64,000 bases of DNA. Origin: Typhlomys cinereus. Lineage: Eukaryota > Chordata > Mammalia > Rodentia > Platacanthomyidae. The notes beneath the pieces were generated by a model. It saw only the letters and a program-made list of their open reading frames with translations, did not search any database and was not told the DNA's origin. Each line of letters begins with the position of its first letter. Position 1 is the stretch's first letter. Position numbers and translations under genes: made by a program. Shown piece after piece: positions 1 through 10,140 of the stretch. The DNA lies in assembly GCA_023101885.1 (NCBI GenBank), contig JALPQD010000392.1, positions 323,515-387,514 of the forward strand. Reading direction: 5' to 3'.

Positions 1-205
1 GTGGGTGTTGCTGCACAAAAAAAATCAATTGACTGAATCATAAACCAAACTAGGATGAAAATCCTAAGACGATATATGCAAAGTTTTGAAGAGTTTCTCG
101 TAGTGGAATATCAGTCACTATGAATTAGCTGTTTCAAAACAATAACAGTCATGTGTGAGCTTCTTGATTCCTTATCAGCCTGTGTATATATTAAAATGTT
201 ATTTA

Positions 206-372
206 TGGGGTGATAAGATGACTCAGCAGTTGAAGGTGTTTGCCTTACAAGCTTGACCATCTGAATTCGATCCCAAAATTCACATAAATGTTGAGGGAGA
301 AAACGGACTCTTCAAAGTTGTCCTCTGACTTTCATGTGTACACAGTGACATGTAGGTACCTGCGCGCGCATA

Positions 373-424
<52 letters not shown>
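206..424 (+). repeat. B2/B3-type SINE with CA tail
   Basis: The head resembles a tRNA-derived SINE ('gatgactcagcagttgaagg' plus a B-box-like 'gaattcgatccc'). It is followed by the B3-type phrase 'gttgtcctctgactttcat' and a (CG)/(CA) tail at 369-424. The copy is diverged and I see no clear target duplication. Confidence 0.6.
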
Positions 425-425
<1 letters not shown>

Positions 426-964
426 GAGTGAGAGAGAGGAGAGAGGAGAGAGAACAACTTAAATGTTACTGATGAAATTACAAAATAAAATTTATCTTTT
501 AGCATAAAAAATCCAAACCTGAGATAGACAAAAGGTTTTTCTTCCAATGAGGTGAGCCCATCCCTGCCTGCACTCCCGTTGCGTGCTAAACCAGGAGAAG
601 CTTGGTCCCATGTGCATGAAGTTGAACTTGGCAAACACACACACACACACACACACACGCACAACACAAAGTGGGCGATTTCCTGTATCAAGAACCCCAA
701 ATCTGGGATGTACAGAGCAACAGAGTTTGAGTGCTCCTCACTGAAGTCTTCTCTCACGGCCACGTCTTCTGGCTGAGCAGAGGGCTGGAGAAGAGCATTC
801 CTTCAATACCACAACTGATCGAAGTGTTCGTGGAGGCTGTCAGAATAGTTCACAGCACTTGCCAAGATCTAACCTACTCAAACCAAGCAACAGTTGAACT
901 AGATCAACATTTCCTTTGTCAAACATAGTTTGTCCAAGAATCTTGTCACTCCAAGTCAAAGCAT
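425..964. other. No gene seen; short CA microsatellite
   Basis: Apparently unique sequence holding a purine tract (GAGAG) after the SINE tail and a (CA)n run at about 635-662. Open frames here are microsatellite translations or short chance frames. Confidence 0.6.
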
Positions 965-1101
965 TTTTTTTAAGGCGGGGTCACATGGCCACATGTGGCC
1001 CAGTGGTTCAGAACTCACTGTGTAGCTTAGGCTGGCCTCGAACTCCTCATGCTCCTCTCTCCCTTCAAGTGCTGGGGTTACAGGTGTGAGCCCTACGCCA
1101 G
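965..1101 (-). repeat. B1-type SINE (7SL-derived)
   Basis: Read on the minus strand this has B1 layout. On the plus strand it starts with T8, has 'ggctggcctcgaactcctca' in the middle and 'aagtgctggggttacaggtg' near the end. B1 is a rodent 7SL RNA-derived SINE, so this supports a rodent source. It is quite diverged. Confidence 0.85.
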
Positions 1102-1892
1102 CAAGGCAATTCTTCCTTACAGAGACACATTTCTCTGCTCCTTGCGATGCCGTGTCTTCTAGACGGACTAACTTTCTTAACTGTTCCTTGGCTTCAAAGG
1201 TCTCAGCAACATTTTCATGTGATTTCTGTTTAGCATTCATGTTTCTGGAATACTCTCTTGGTTTTTGAAATGTGTAATTTATGAGATTTCATGTCACCTC
1301 TCTGAAGACTGGTCACCGGCACTTTTCTGTAAGCACCAGGTAGCTTATGCTGTGTTGGTTAACTTAGGCAGCTTCCCCGACACAGAGTCAGTTTGCTTCT
1401 AAAAACCTAAGCACAAGACAATGAACACAAATGGCTTTTGCTTGTTTCTGGCAAAGTTTTTGTAGCAGAAAAATTTTTCCTTGACGTTTAGCCTCACAGA
1501 TACCATATCATGAACAAGGAAGAAAAGAAAAAGAAAGAGCCACATCATGGTATGTATTGGTGAAATCTGCTGACTCATGCGCCCAGAGAACATAGCTATT
1601 GTTTCTGAACTTATTACTCAAACCTGCTCACCACATATCAGGTCATCCAGGTGTCGACTAACCAGTCACATACCTTGGAAGCCTTTTTTTTGTTTATCCT
1701 CCTCCACCTCACCTTACCATTTGACTGATTATTGTTAATTGGCATTAATTTGTTTGTGGTGTCCACTGTAAGTGCCCTTCCTTCAGAGTCGGGCAGTTAA
1801 TGAAAGTACTTTAGTTGAAGATGTTCCCTGCTTGTCTTGAAATTTCTTTTTTCTTCTCATATATTGTGTATGGGCTGTGTACACATGTGCAT
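1102..1892. other. No gene or clear repeat seen
   Basis: About 790 bp of A/T-rich apparently unique sequence. No splice-flanked coding exon or known RNA gene is recognisable. Confidence 0.5.
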
Positions 1893-2337
1893 GGTGGTGG
1901 TGGTGGTGTGTGTGTGTGAATGTGTCTTTGTTTTGCATGTGGGTGGATGTGGAGAGATGTGCATGGGGGAATCCTTGCATCTGGTGTTGCCTCATGTGAA
2001 TGTGTGATTTGCATGTGGGGGAGGACACGAGTGCATAAGTATATGCACACGAATGTGCCTGAATGTGTGCGCCTGTGGAGTCCCATGGGTGATATTGAGA
2101 ACAATTCTCAGTCACTTGACTACCTAATTATTGTGAGCCTGGGTCTCTAATTAAACCCAGAACATACCATTAGGGCTAATCTGGGCTAGCCAACTTGCTT
2201 CAAGGATTCCCAGGCTCCTCCTTCCAGGGCAAGAATTACACACCCATCCATCATTTTACATGGGATCTGGGGATCTGAACTCAGATCCTTTTGTTTGTGA
2301 ATCAAGGACTTTAACCACTGAGCCATTTTCCCAAACC
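1893..2337 (-). repeat. tRNA-headed SINE type B, with TG-rich tail
   Basis: The minus-strand copy ends (plus sense) in 'catgggatctggggatctga' and 'ccactgagccattttcccaa', the inverted A/B-box head shared with the copies at 2977, 9085, 43664 and 56638. The other end is a degenerate (TGG)/(TG) tail around 1893-2060. The middle part (about 2090-2200) is diverged and resembles B3-type bodies. Confidence 0.65.
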
Positions 2338-2965
2338 TAGATTCGACTTTTATGAAAGATCTTTTTAGTCTCACTGTGAAGGGAGGTATCCCGGACAAAA
2401 ATAGAATAGACAAGAGGTGCCATAAATAGCAGTAATAACAGAGGAAAAGATGTATTAAATCGCTTATAGTGTGTCCAGCTCAGAGTTGAGTCACCAGCCG
2501 CAGGGTCTCGCTTCAGGCTGCAGGTGATTCTGCAGGGGGGTCATTAGTGTCTCTATTGGACAGACGGATGCTGAGGAATGAAGGGCCAGACTCCTACACC
2601 TCAACTAGAAGCTTCGGGTTTGTTTTCCACCTGGGTGGGAACCCTCAGCCCTCTGACTGGTCTCCTGCCAGCAGGTGTGATGACCTGGCCCCACGGGAAG
2701 TGTTGGGGCTGTTTCTGACGTGTGTAGAAAGGCATTGACTGAGAAGGAAGTGGGGCTAATGTCTAAATACGGTTAGGAAAGAGGGCGGAAGCATGATGTC
2801 AGAAGACAGTCTACCAGTCTCTTGACATCCAGTCCTCCCAGAGTCATGTCCACTCTAGCTCAGCTGACTTCATCTACTCATTAAGAGTTATTACCCGTGC
2901 CTCTCCCTCAGCAAGTTACCATTTATGACCTTAGACTGATACCTGGCATACTACCTGTTCAATAA
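2338..2965. other. No gene or clear repeat seen
   Basis: Apparently unique sequence. Only short chance frames are present. Confidence 0.5.
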
Positions 2966-2976
2966 AAGTCATTTTC

Positions 2977-3268
2977 CTTTGTGTGTGTGTGTGCGTGTGT
3001 GCGTGTGTGTGCGTGTGTGCGTGTGTGTATGTGTACACAGAAGAGTGCACTTGAGTGTATGTATCTGTGGAGACACTGGGAGTCATCCTGGACTGCTCTA
3101 TCTGCTTATTGCTTTGCGCTGGGGTTTCCCAGGCTCCGTCTTCCAGGGCCAAGATTGTAGGCTGCTGCCATTCTTGCCTTGCCTTGCTTGTGTGAAGTCT
3201 GGGATTTGAACTTAGGTCCTTTTGCTTGTGAGGCCAGAGCTTTAGCCCCTGAGCCATCTTCCCAGCCC
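2977..3268 (-). repeat. tRNA-headed SINE type B with target duplication
   Basis: Inverted copy with a (TG)n tail at 2979-3030 and the head 'gagccatcttcccagccc' at its right end. The 11-bp direct repeat 'aagtcattttc' flanks it at 2966-2976 and 3269-3279, as expected for an L1-mobilised SINE. Confidence 0.85.
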
Positions 3269-3495
3269 AAGTCATTTTCTCTTGCGCACACCTCTTTTCC
3301 ATGAAATGTTCTACTCTTGCATCCACAGAGCCGCTGTCTTACTGAACAAGCACACCCTTCCCTTCCAAACGAGTGCCTCCTTCCGATTTCAGTCATGGCT
3401 TCATCTGTCACCCATTAGCTAAGGAGAAGCTCACTGCTCCTGCCAGCTCCTCTTCTCCTTCACCACACGTGGTCCCCAAGGTCTGTCATGAGTTT

Positions 3496-3932
3496 TGTTG
3501 CAGTCAGCCTGCATAGTTGCTGATAAATGACCATAAAAGGACTTAAGGGAACAAGGGGTTTATTTTCTCTTACAATAATAGTCCAGTTACAGTTCTCAGT
3601 CCAGCTTGAGGGGAGAGCACGCACCAACACCAGGGCCAAGGGAACTCGCCACACCATCTCTACACAACAGCTGAGAAAGGGATGATCCTTACTTGACAGA
3701 CCTGCATGTCTGGCCAAGTGTACAGAAAGATACTGACCTCCTCAACCATCTCTCAGTACTTTATTCACCTGTTCAGGGCCTAGTCCCACCCACCATGGAC
3801 TGGGCCTTCCCTATCAGCTAGACAATCTCCTGGAGGTTTGCTCTGAGCTTAATTCAATCACTAATTCTCCACAAATATGCCCAGAGCTCAAACCTTCAAC
3901 AGTCAAGTTGACACCTGTGCCCAACCATGACG
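3496..3932 (-). mobile_element. Solo LTR, family L2-like in this window (see 21573)
   Basis: On the minus strand it begins like TGTCATGG and carries the same body as the LTRs at 21573-21994 and 32925-33350 (for example 'gttacagttctcagtccagc' on plus). The right end reads 'gacg' where TG/CA symmetry predicts 'gaca'. I see no internal retroviral genes, so it is a solo LTR. The nearest known type is MaLR/ERVL; this assignment is an inference. Confidence 0.65.
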
Positions 3933-4192
3933 TTTCATTCCTAATGCTTTTCCAATTTAACCCTCTTCTCACTTGACCACCTTGGACTTACTTGGTCATC
4001 CACCTTGGCCTCTTTCTGGTCATCTAATCACTGATATTACAGATGCAAAGATAGCACTTCAGTTCTTCAATTTCAAAGTTATTATAGTCCTAACTCCAGA
4101 ATCTATGGAAATCATTTTACTTGGAAATAGAACTTCTTTGTAGAGAAGGTCCTAATCCAATCTGGCCATGTCTTATATAAAGGGGTGATTTG

Positions 4193-4491
4193 GGGGCTGG
4201 AGAGGTGGCTCAGGGGCTAAGCCTCCACCTTGTAGGCTGAAGGTCCTGAGTTCGGATCCTAGACCCCACATATAGATGCCAGGCTGAAGCAGGAGCAGCC
4301 TGCATTTCTGGTCCTGGTAGGGCGGAGCCTGTGAATCCTGGGGCAGAGTAAACAAGGAGGAGGTGGAGTCGGTCCATGGTGGTTCCCGAATTTGCCCGTG
4401 GTTCTACACACACACATACACACATACATACACACACATGCACACATGCACAATTGAATAAATAAAAAAATTATAAATTAAATAAATAAAT
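4193..4491 (+). repeat. tRNA-headed SINE type A with target duplication
   Basis: Full-length copy. It has an A-box-like 'tggctcaggggctaa', a B-box-like 'ctgagttcggatcc', a G+C-rich body, a 'gtggttctacacaca' junction, CA-rich tail and an AATAAA-bearing A/T end. The 14-16 bp repeat 'aaaggggtgatttg' flanks it (4179-4192 and 4492-4505). Confidence 0.9.
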
Positions 4492-4766
4492 AAAGGGGTG
4501 ATTTGAATACAGATGTCACTCACATATCTCTGACACATGAACACGAATGAAGGTGGAGATTGAGATGATGGGCCCACGGTAACACAAATTACCTTCAAGT
4601 TACCAGAAGTCAGAAGCAGGCCAAGGAATTGCTTCTCCCTCGCAGCCCTCAGCAAGAACCAACCTGCTAACCCCTGCAGCCCAGGCTCCTGGCCTCCAGA
4701 ACTAAGAAGGCATATTTTTGCTTCTAAACCATTGTTATAATAGTCCTAGAATGCTAATGCAATTTG

Positions 4767-5470
4767 TAGACTTTTTAATATTTATTTTTTCCCAATCATA
4801 CAAACTTAATAGGTACCCAGGTCCTCTCCCTCCCTCTACCCCTCCCAGTCACCCTTGTTCCCTCCCCCCTTTTCCCTGCCCTTTCATCCCCCTCTCTTTC
4901 TCCCAGTGGCCCTCCCCCCCCAATCCCTGGAGCATCCTTTAGCATGAATGTCAAACTTCCCTCTGCGTCCTCCACTCTAATGAGGTGTAAGGACTCAGTA
5001 GCATTGCCTAGAGCCCTTTCTTGTGCTCCCCTTGAGTATGGGAACACTATTGTGACTGATAATCCCTTGCCTCTAAGGATCCTACTGCCTGTGATCCATG
5101 CTAGACTTTGGGGGGGGGTCATTGATATGTCAGTCATTGCACAAGTCATGCAAAGTCCTATTATGATTACTGTAGCCCTAACTCATGTGAAGTATCCTGC
5201 ATATTGTTGCTCCTCCCCATCTTTAGGCTCTTACAGTATTACTGCCCCCTCTTCCGCAAAGTTCCCTGAGCTTTAGGATGGGGAGAGATTCAGCTGGTTT
5301 GGTTCCAGGTAGTTGATGTAGGCTTTCTGATGTTCTGAATTATGGTTTGTTGTTGTTTTCAGTTTTTCTGTTCCTGCACCGCCCTTGGCTCCATCCTGAT
5401 TGGTATTGGAGGTCACCTCCAGAGGAGCAGTGGGTCCTCTCTGGACCGTGAGTCCCGGGTGGAAAGGGTG
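4767..5470 (-). mobile_element. 5'-truncated LINE-1, 3' UTR only
   Basis: Inverted copy of the 3' UTR seen at 18092-18854. It holds the pyrimidine-rich complement of the G-run tract (about 4815-4925) and 'ctgccccctcttccgcaaag' around 5242, matching the L1 'gaagagggggcggtaag' segment in reverse. It is diverged, hence older than the intact L1. Confidence 0.8.
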
Positions 5471-5594
5471 TAGACTTTTTCTCTAAACATACATACATAC
5501 CAATCTCTGCTTGGAATCTCCCAAAACAATGAAACTACAGGCACTGTTTATTGAGTACCTATGGAGGCCCAAGTACATTATCTCTTATATGTCT

Positions 5595-6000
5595 AATTGT
5601 ATTGGTTTCATTTTTCTGCTGTTGAATAAACTCAGGACCCAAAAAACTTAGTGGAACAGGAGTAACTTGCTTTAGAAAATATGGATTTCTTGGAAATGGA
5701 GCGGAGAGAACTGGCCATACCGTATCTTCATAAAGGGCTGAGAGAGGAACAAGCTTTCTCACTTGCCAGCATGTCTGGATGCCAAAATACTGAATCACAT
5801 CTCTCTGTTTCATCTACCTGTACAGCGAAAGCTCCACCCTGGAGACTGGGTCTTCTGGCATCAGTTAGATAATCTTCCACAGGCTTGCTTGAAGCGTGCC
5901 TTAGCTACTGATTCTTCACAGATACACCTAAAGGCTCAGTTCTCAATTGTCGAGTGGACGCCTGCACCTAGCTGGCACACTGGTCCTTACAACATCCCTT
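5595..6000 (-). mobile_element. Diverged solo LTR relative of 3496 and 21573
   Basis: Segments such as 'gccagcatgtctggatgcca', 'catcagttagataatcttcc' and 'gattcttcacagatacacct' align in order with the LTRs at 3496 and 21573. It looks like an older member of the same family. The ends are not defined. Confidence 0.55.
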
Positions 6001-6315
6001 CAAAGAAGATATCATTATGCCTGCTTTTGCAACTGGAAAAAAACTTATAAAAGGCTGAGTCAGTGGCCCAAGTTTACATGCATAGCAAGCAACAAAAATG
6101 AAATTCATGCTTCATCTCTTTGAGTTGCAAAGTTCATATTGTATATTCCACTACAATAGAGGTTAGTAAACTTCTTTAGTAAATGACAGGATAGCCAGTA
6201 TCTCAGGCTTTATGGAGCATATGATCTCTCCCCAAATGACTTGACTCTGCCACTATATATAAACAACAGAACATGAATGTGTTCCAAGAAATCCATATTT
6301 TCTAAAGCAAGTCAC
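5662..6315. repeat. 32-bp near-perfect inverted repeat pair
   Basis: Bases 5662-5693 and 6284-6315 are reverse complements with 31 of 32 positions matching (core 'tttagaaaatatggatttct' and its complement). They lie 590 bp apart, one arm inside the diverged LTR region and the other outside it. The origin is unknown. Confidence 0.85.
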
Positions 6316-6604
6316 AGGTCAGATTTGGGTCTCCGGTCGTAGCTTGCCAAGTCTGCCCTAGGCTATTCTCTAGAGGCTGTCAGTTCATGCTCCTAGCATG
6401 ATAGTTCCCAACGCTCACATGTGCTCACTCGATGCTAGAGGTGCTCACATTCCTACTTCTAGTGTCCATACTTTTGTGTTCGTCAGTTTCTCAAGATCTG
6501 GAGACTGGTGGCAGAGCCAGGATTCAAAGTCAGGTAGACAAGATCAAAGCCATGATCTTACCCACTGACTTCAGGACCCTTATGACAGGGGATGGGGTAG
6601 GAGA

Positions 6605-6722
6605 GAGAGACAGAAAAGGAAGGAAGGAAGAAAAGAAAGAAGGAAGGAAGGAAGGAAGGAAGGAAGGAAGGAAGGAAGGAAGGAAGGAACGAAGGAACGA
6701 AGGAAGGAACGAAGGAAGGAAG
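6605..6722. repeat. (GGAA)n / (GAAG)n microsatellite
   Basis: A tract of GGAAG and GAAG units with scattered C substitutions. Both strands give low-complexity open frames that are not genes. Confidence 0.97.
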
Positions 6723-7518
6723 CTTTGCATTTGAGGAATGTATACTTGTCCAGAGCAAAAGCTTTGGATTGCTCAGCAGTCTTGTTGCCAGTAGAAATGA
6801 GAAGAGGAGGGGATGGGGAGGAAGAGGAGGGGTAGGGAGGACCTGCCTCCTTCACACAGTTTATGATAAAGATCTTGGCTTGATTAAGTCGGGTAACTGA
6901 AGTGAAAGTATCAACAGTGCTTGGCCAGAGGCCCAGGCCTGCTGTAAAGACACTTGTCTTATTCAACAGGACCTGAGCGGGTGCTGTAGCTACTCCCCAC
7001 AACCACTTTTCTTTTTCTTCTCTTCAGTAGAAGATCAAAGTTTTGTTAACACTAGCATGGGGGGGACAGTGTGGTCCACTTCAGGTCAGCAACACACAGA
7101 CAGATGTCTGCTGGGATCTAGCAAAGTTCTGGTGTTCTGCCGTCCATTTTTGCACTGTTTTCCTGGTTGTGTTTTCCTTCCTTTTGCTCAGCATGCAGCC
7201 AAAGAACTGGGTCTAGAATATCTGACAACCTAGATGAGAAGAGGACTCATCCCCCAAACTGGAGGAACGGAAAGACAGAATGAGCCTGGAGCGCAGGGAA
7301 TCATGGAATCCCACACTGCTTGATGATCCCCGTTCCCACAGTTCTTGATCATGCGAGAGGCCCCTGTGGTCTCACAGAGAGACTAGAACAGTCCCAACTA
7401 AAAAACCGGGCCAGAAACAAGAGGGATCTGAGCAAAGGACACACACAATTTCTAGCAATAGCAGGTAAAGGTATGGTAGATGCTCAATAAGTCAGTGAAC
7501 GTCCTAACAAAAGAAAGT
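6723..7518. other. No gene or clear repeat seen
   Basis: About 800 bp of apparently unique sequence. Confidence 0.5.
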
Positions 7519-7762
7519 GGGGCTGAGGAGATGTCTCAGGGGTTAAGACTCTGCCTCACAAGCAGAAGGTCCTGAGTTCGGATTCCAGGTCCCACGAAAT
7601 GCCGGGAGGAATCCATATCGGCCTGCAGGTCTAGCCCTGGTGGGCGGAGCCTGGAAAATCTCAGAGTGAAACAAAAAAGGAGGTAGAAGCAATCCAGGAT
7701 GATTCCCAAAGTCACCCATAGTCCTCCGCAGGGACATACAGTGCCCTCTGATCACACACACA

Positions 7763-7796
<34 letters not shown>

Positions 7797-7820
7797 AATA
7801 AATAAAATTAAAAAAAAAAA
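7519..7820 (+). repeat. tRNA-headed SINE type B
   Basis: Full-length type B copy. It has 'tctcaggggttaagactctg' and 'cctgagttcggattcc' in the head, the body phrases 'gcaatccaggatgattccca' and 'cagtgccctctgat', then (CA)n at 7754-7796 and an A-rich end. A type A SINE follows at once. Confidence 0.85.
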
Positions 7821-7824
7821 CAGA

Positions 7825-8118
7825 GGGGGCTGGAGAGGTGGCTCAGGGGTTAAGCCTCTGCCTTGCAGGCGGAAGGTCCTGAGTTCGGATCCCAGACCCC
7901 ACGTATAGACGCCGGGCGGAAGCGGGGGCGGCCTGTGTTTCTGGTCCTGGTAGGGCAGAGCCTGTGAATCCTGGGGCGGAGTAAACAAGGAGGCGTCCAT
8001 GGTGGTTCCCGAATTTGTCCGTGGTTCTACACACACATACACGCATACATGCGCACACATACATACACGCACACACACACATACACGTGCACAATTGAAT
8101 AAATAATAAAAAAAAAAC
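7825..8118 (+). repeat. tRNA-headed SINE type A
   Basis: Type A copy with A-box 'tggctcaggggttaa', B-box 'gagttcggatcc', a G+C-rich body and 'caattgaataaataat' before the A tail. It sits directly behind the A-rich end of the type B copy, forming a head-to-tail doublet. Confidence 0.9.
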
Positions 8119-8399
8119 AGAAAGTGGAGCAGCAGATCCCATAGGGACACTGCCTCAGCAAAATAAAATATTGACTTCGGCTCTGACTCCCTCAGTGCCC
8201 ACTGGGTACCCTCTGGTCTCAGAAACCTTCTTAGGTGTGGGAGGTGGGCAGTAACGCGTCCATTTCTGAAGTCAGCCCCTACCCTGACTAGGTGGGGCTG
8301 GGATTTGGGTCCAGCCCTGGGTGATGCGGAAGGCTGTCCCTTCTCGTAGGCCAAGCTGCTGTCACACTAACTACTCGCTGAGCACTTGCATCAGATGAA

Positions 8400-8588
8400 G
8401 TGAGGAAGACCTTCAGCCCCACAGTCCCCTGACAGCGTGTAAGTAGGGCAATTCTTTTCCCTGCGTGGCAGTTTTCCTAGTTGTTAAAACAATAATAATA
8501 ATGGCACTTACATTATAGTCTCATATTAATGCGACATGCATATGCAAGAAGTCTGGCACAGGGCTAAAAAAGGCTCAGAAATGCTTCT
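8400..8588 (+). repeat. Probable MIR relic
   Basis: It carries MIR-like order: a degenerate 'ccctgcgtggcagttttcct' region, an 'aataataataatggcactta' stretch and 'ctggcacagggct'. Strongly diverged. Confidence 0.45.
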
Positions 8589-8589
8589 C

Positions 8590-8925
8590 ATCAGAAGCTG
8601 GGCAGACGGCTCAGCGGGTAGAGTGTCTGCCGCATAAGCGTGAGGACCTGAGTTCCGATCCCCAGAATCCACGTAAAAGCAGTATCACAGTCGGTACTGG
8701 GGTGGGGGAGGGGAACAGCGACTGCTGGATCCCTCGGCTCATTGGCCACTCAGTCTAGCCAAAAACAGTAATAGGTTCAATGGAAAGACACGCCCCATCT
8801 CAGGAATAAAATGGAGAGTGATATTGAAGAATACCCCAAATTGACTTCTGCCTGCTACATTATCGCAGACACAGGCACGTGCTCACATACACACACACGT
8901 GCACACCCCACCATAATGAATGAAT
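8590..8925 (+). repeat. B3-type SINE
   Basis: Head 'gacggctcagcgggtagag' with B-box-like 'gagttccgatcccc'. The body includes 'acacgccccatctcagg' and 'cttctgcctgctacatta', and the tail 'cacgtgctcacatacacac'. This layout is typical of rodent B2-superfamily (B3) SINEs. Confidence 0.75.
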
Positions 8926-9084
8926 TATTAATTAAGACTGCCCATTGATGTCACCATCATGCTCCAAATTCGGGCGAGCATCTGTAATAAAAATGAGGTA
9001 TGTCTCTGAACAGAAGGTTCTGGGGAGGAGGTGTTGGAGCAAGTGGATCTTTGTGGCTATGGTATCTGTGTGCTTTTCTTTTTT

Positions 9085-9385
9085 CTTTTCACGTATGTGT
9101 CCATGGGGCGTATGCATGTGTGTTTGTCTGCGGTGGGTGTACATGTGTTCGAGTGTATGTGTGAGAGTGCACTTGAGTATGTGTTCTCGTGGAAGCCCAA
9201 GGATGACATTGGGAATCACCCTGGATTGTTCCACCCCTTCTTGCTTACTCTAGGCTCCATCTTCTAGGGCCAGAATTACAGGCCTTTGCCTTATCTCGCA
9301 CTTTTATGCGGGATCTGGGATCTGAACTCAGATGCTTTCACTCGTAAGGCCTAGACTTTAACCATTGTGCCATCTTCCCAACCCT
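9085..9385 (-). repeat. tRNA-headed SINE type B, diverged
   Basis: Inverted copy. Plus-strand landmarks are 'cttctagggccagaattaca', 'gcgggatctgggatctgaac' and 'gtgccatcttcccaaccctg'. The CA/TG tail is degenerate, so it is older than the copies at 2977 or 56638. Confidence 0.75.
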
Positions 9386-9955
9386 GAGCCTGTGCGTTCT
9401 TAACCTTAGAGATCTGGTCCCAACTTCCCCCTTCCTCTGTTGGCATTATCCTCGCAGCAGAGATTCCCATGGTCTCAGAGATACTAGGAAATTTCTCTTC
9501 CTCGCCTGAAATCCTGGCGATTCCCAGAATTCACTGTCATTCTGAGCTGCTAGAGAGTGCCTTGGAGCCTGAAGTGTGGCTCCTTAATCTCACGTAGGTG
9601 TCATACAGTGTCTGATGGGTAGGGAACATTGGCTGGCTCCCTGCCTATCTTGTCTCAGCACCAGAGCACCCTGGGAGATGGGTGAGTCTGAGTTGAGAGG
9701 CAGGGGAGGACTTGAATCGGAGATCCTGATGTGCCCGACTGAAGGCTTCCCATGTCTTGACACAGGAAATCCTCAGAGCTGGCTCTGAGTACGTGGCCAC
9801 TAAAGACAGGTAGGCCAGATGTCTGACAAGACAGGCCTGGCAAATTCCCGCAATGCTGAGACCATCCAGGGAAAGAACTGTGTAGGGAATCACTGGAGAA
9901 AGCTGCATCTTCGAAGCAGAGCTGTTTCTGATGCCAGATCTTATGTTTGTGAACT
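9386..9955. other. No gene or clear repeat seen
   Basis: Apparently unique sequence. The minus-strand open frames at 9645-9975 show no recognisable domain. Confidence 0.5.
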
Positions 9956-9959
9956 GTAA

Positions 9960-10140
9960 AACTTAAAGGGCACAACTCAACCCCGGGCAGTGCTACATTC
10001 TCATCTGCAAAGGGGGAAGAACTGGAGTTGTGGTCCCTGTAGTTGCCAGGAGGGTCAAAGGAGAAGCTTTAAGGACGCTCTCAGCACAGCGTCTGGAAAA
10101 ATCACTAGGACTCAGTAAATATTAGCAATAATAATGATGC
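9960..10140 (+). repeat. MIR relic
   Basis: It contains the MIR-like series 'tctcatctgcaaaggggg', 'tctggaaaaatcac' and 'actcagtaaatattagcaat'. MIR is an ancient mammalian tRNA-derived SINE. Confidence 0.65.

Noticed and set aside
6432..7002. Frames rich in Glu-Gly-Arg-Lys or Phe-Leu-Pro-Ser
   Set aside because: Products of the (GGAA)n tract and not a gene.
7835..7895. tRNA-like A and B boxes
   Set aside because: These belong to SINE heads. The remaining tRNA fold and anticodon arm are not convincing, so no tRNA gene is called.
7752..8354. 200-codon minus-strand frame
   Set aside because: It runs through two SINEs in antisense, and the CVCVC stretches are the CA tails.
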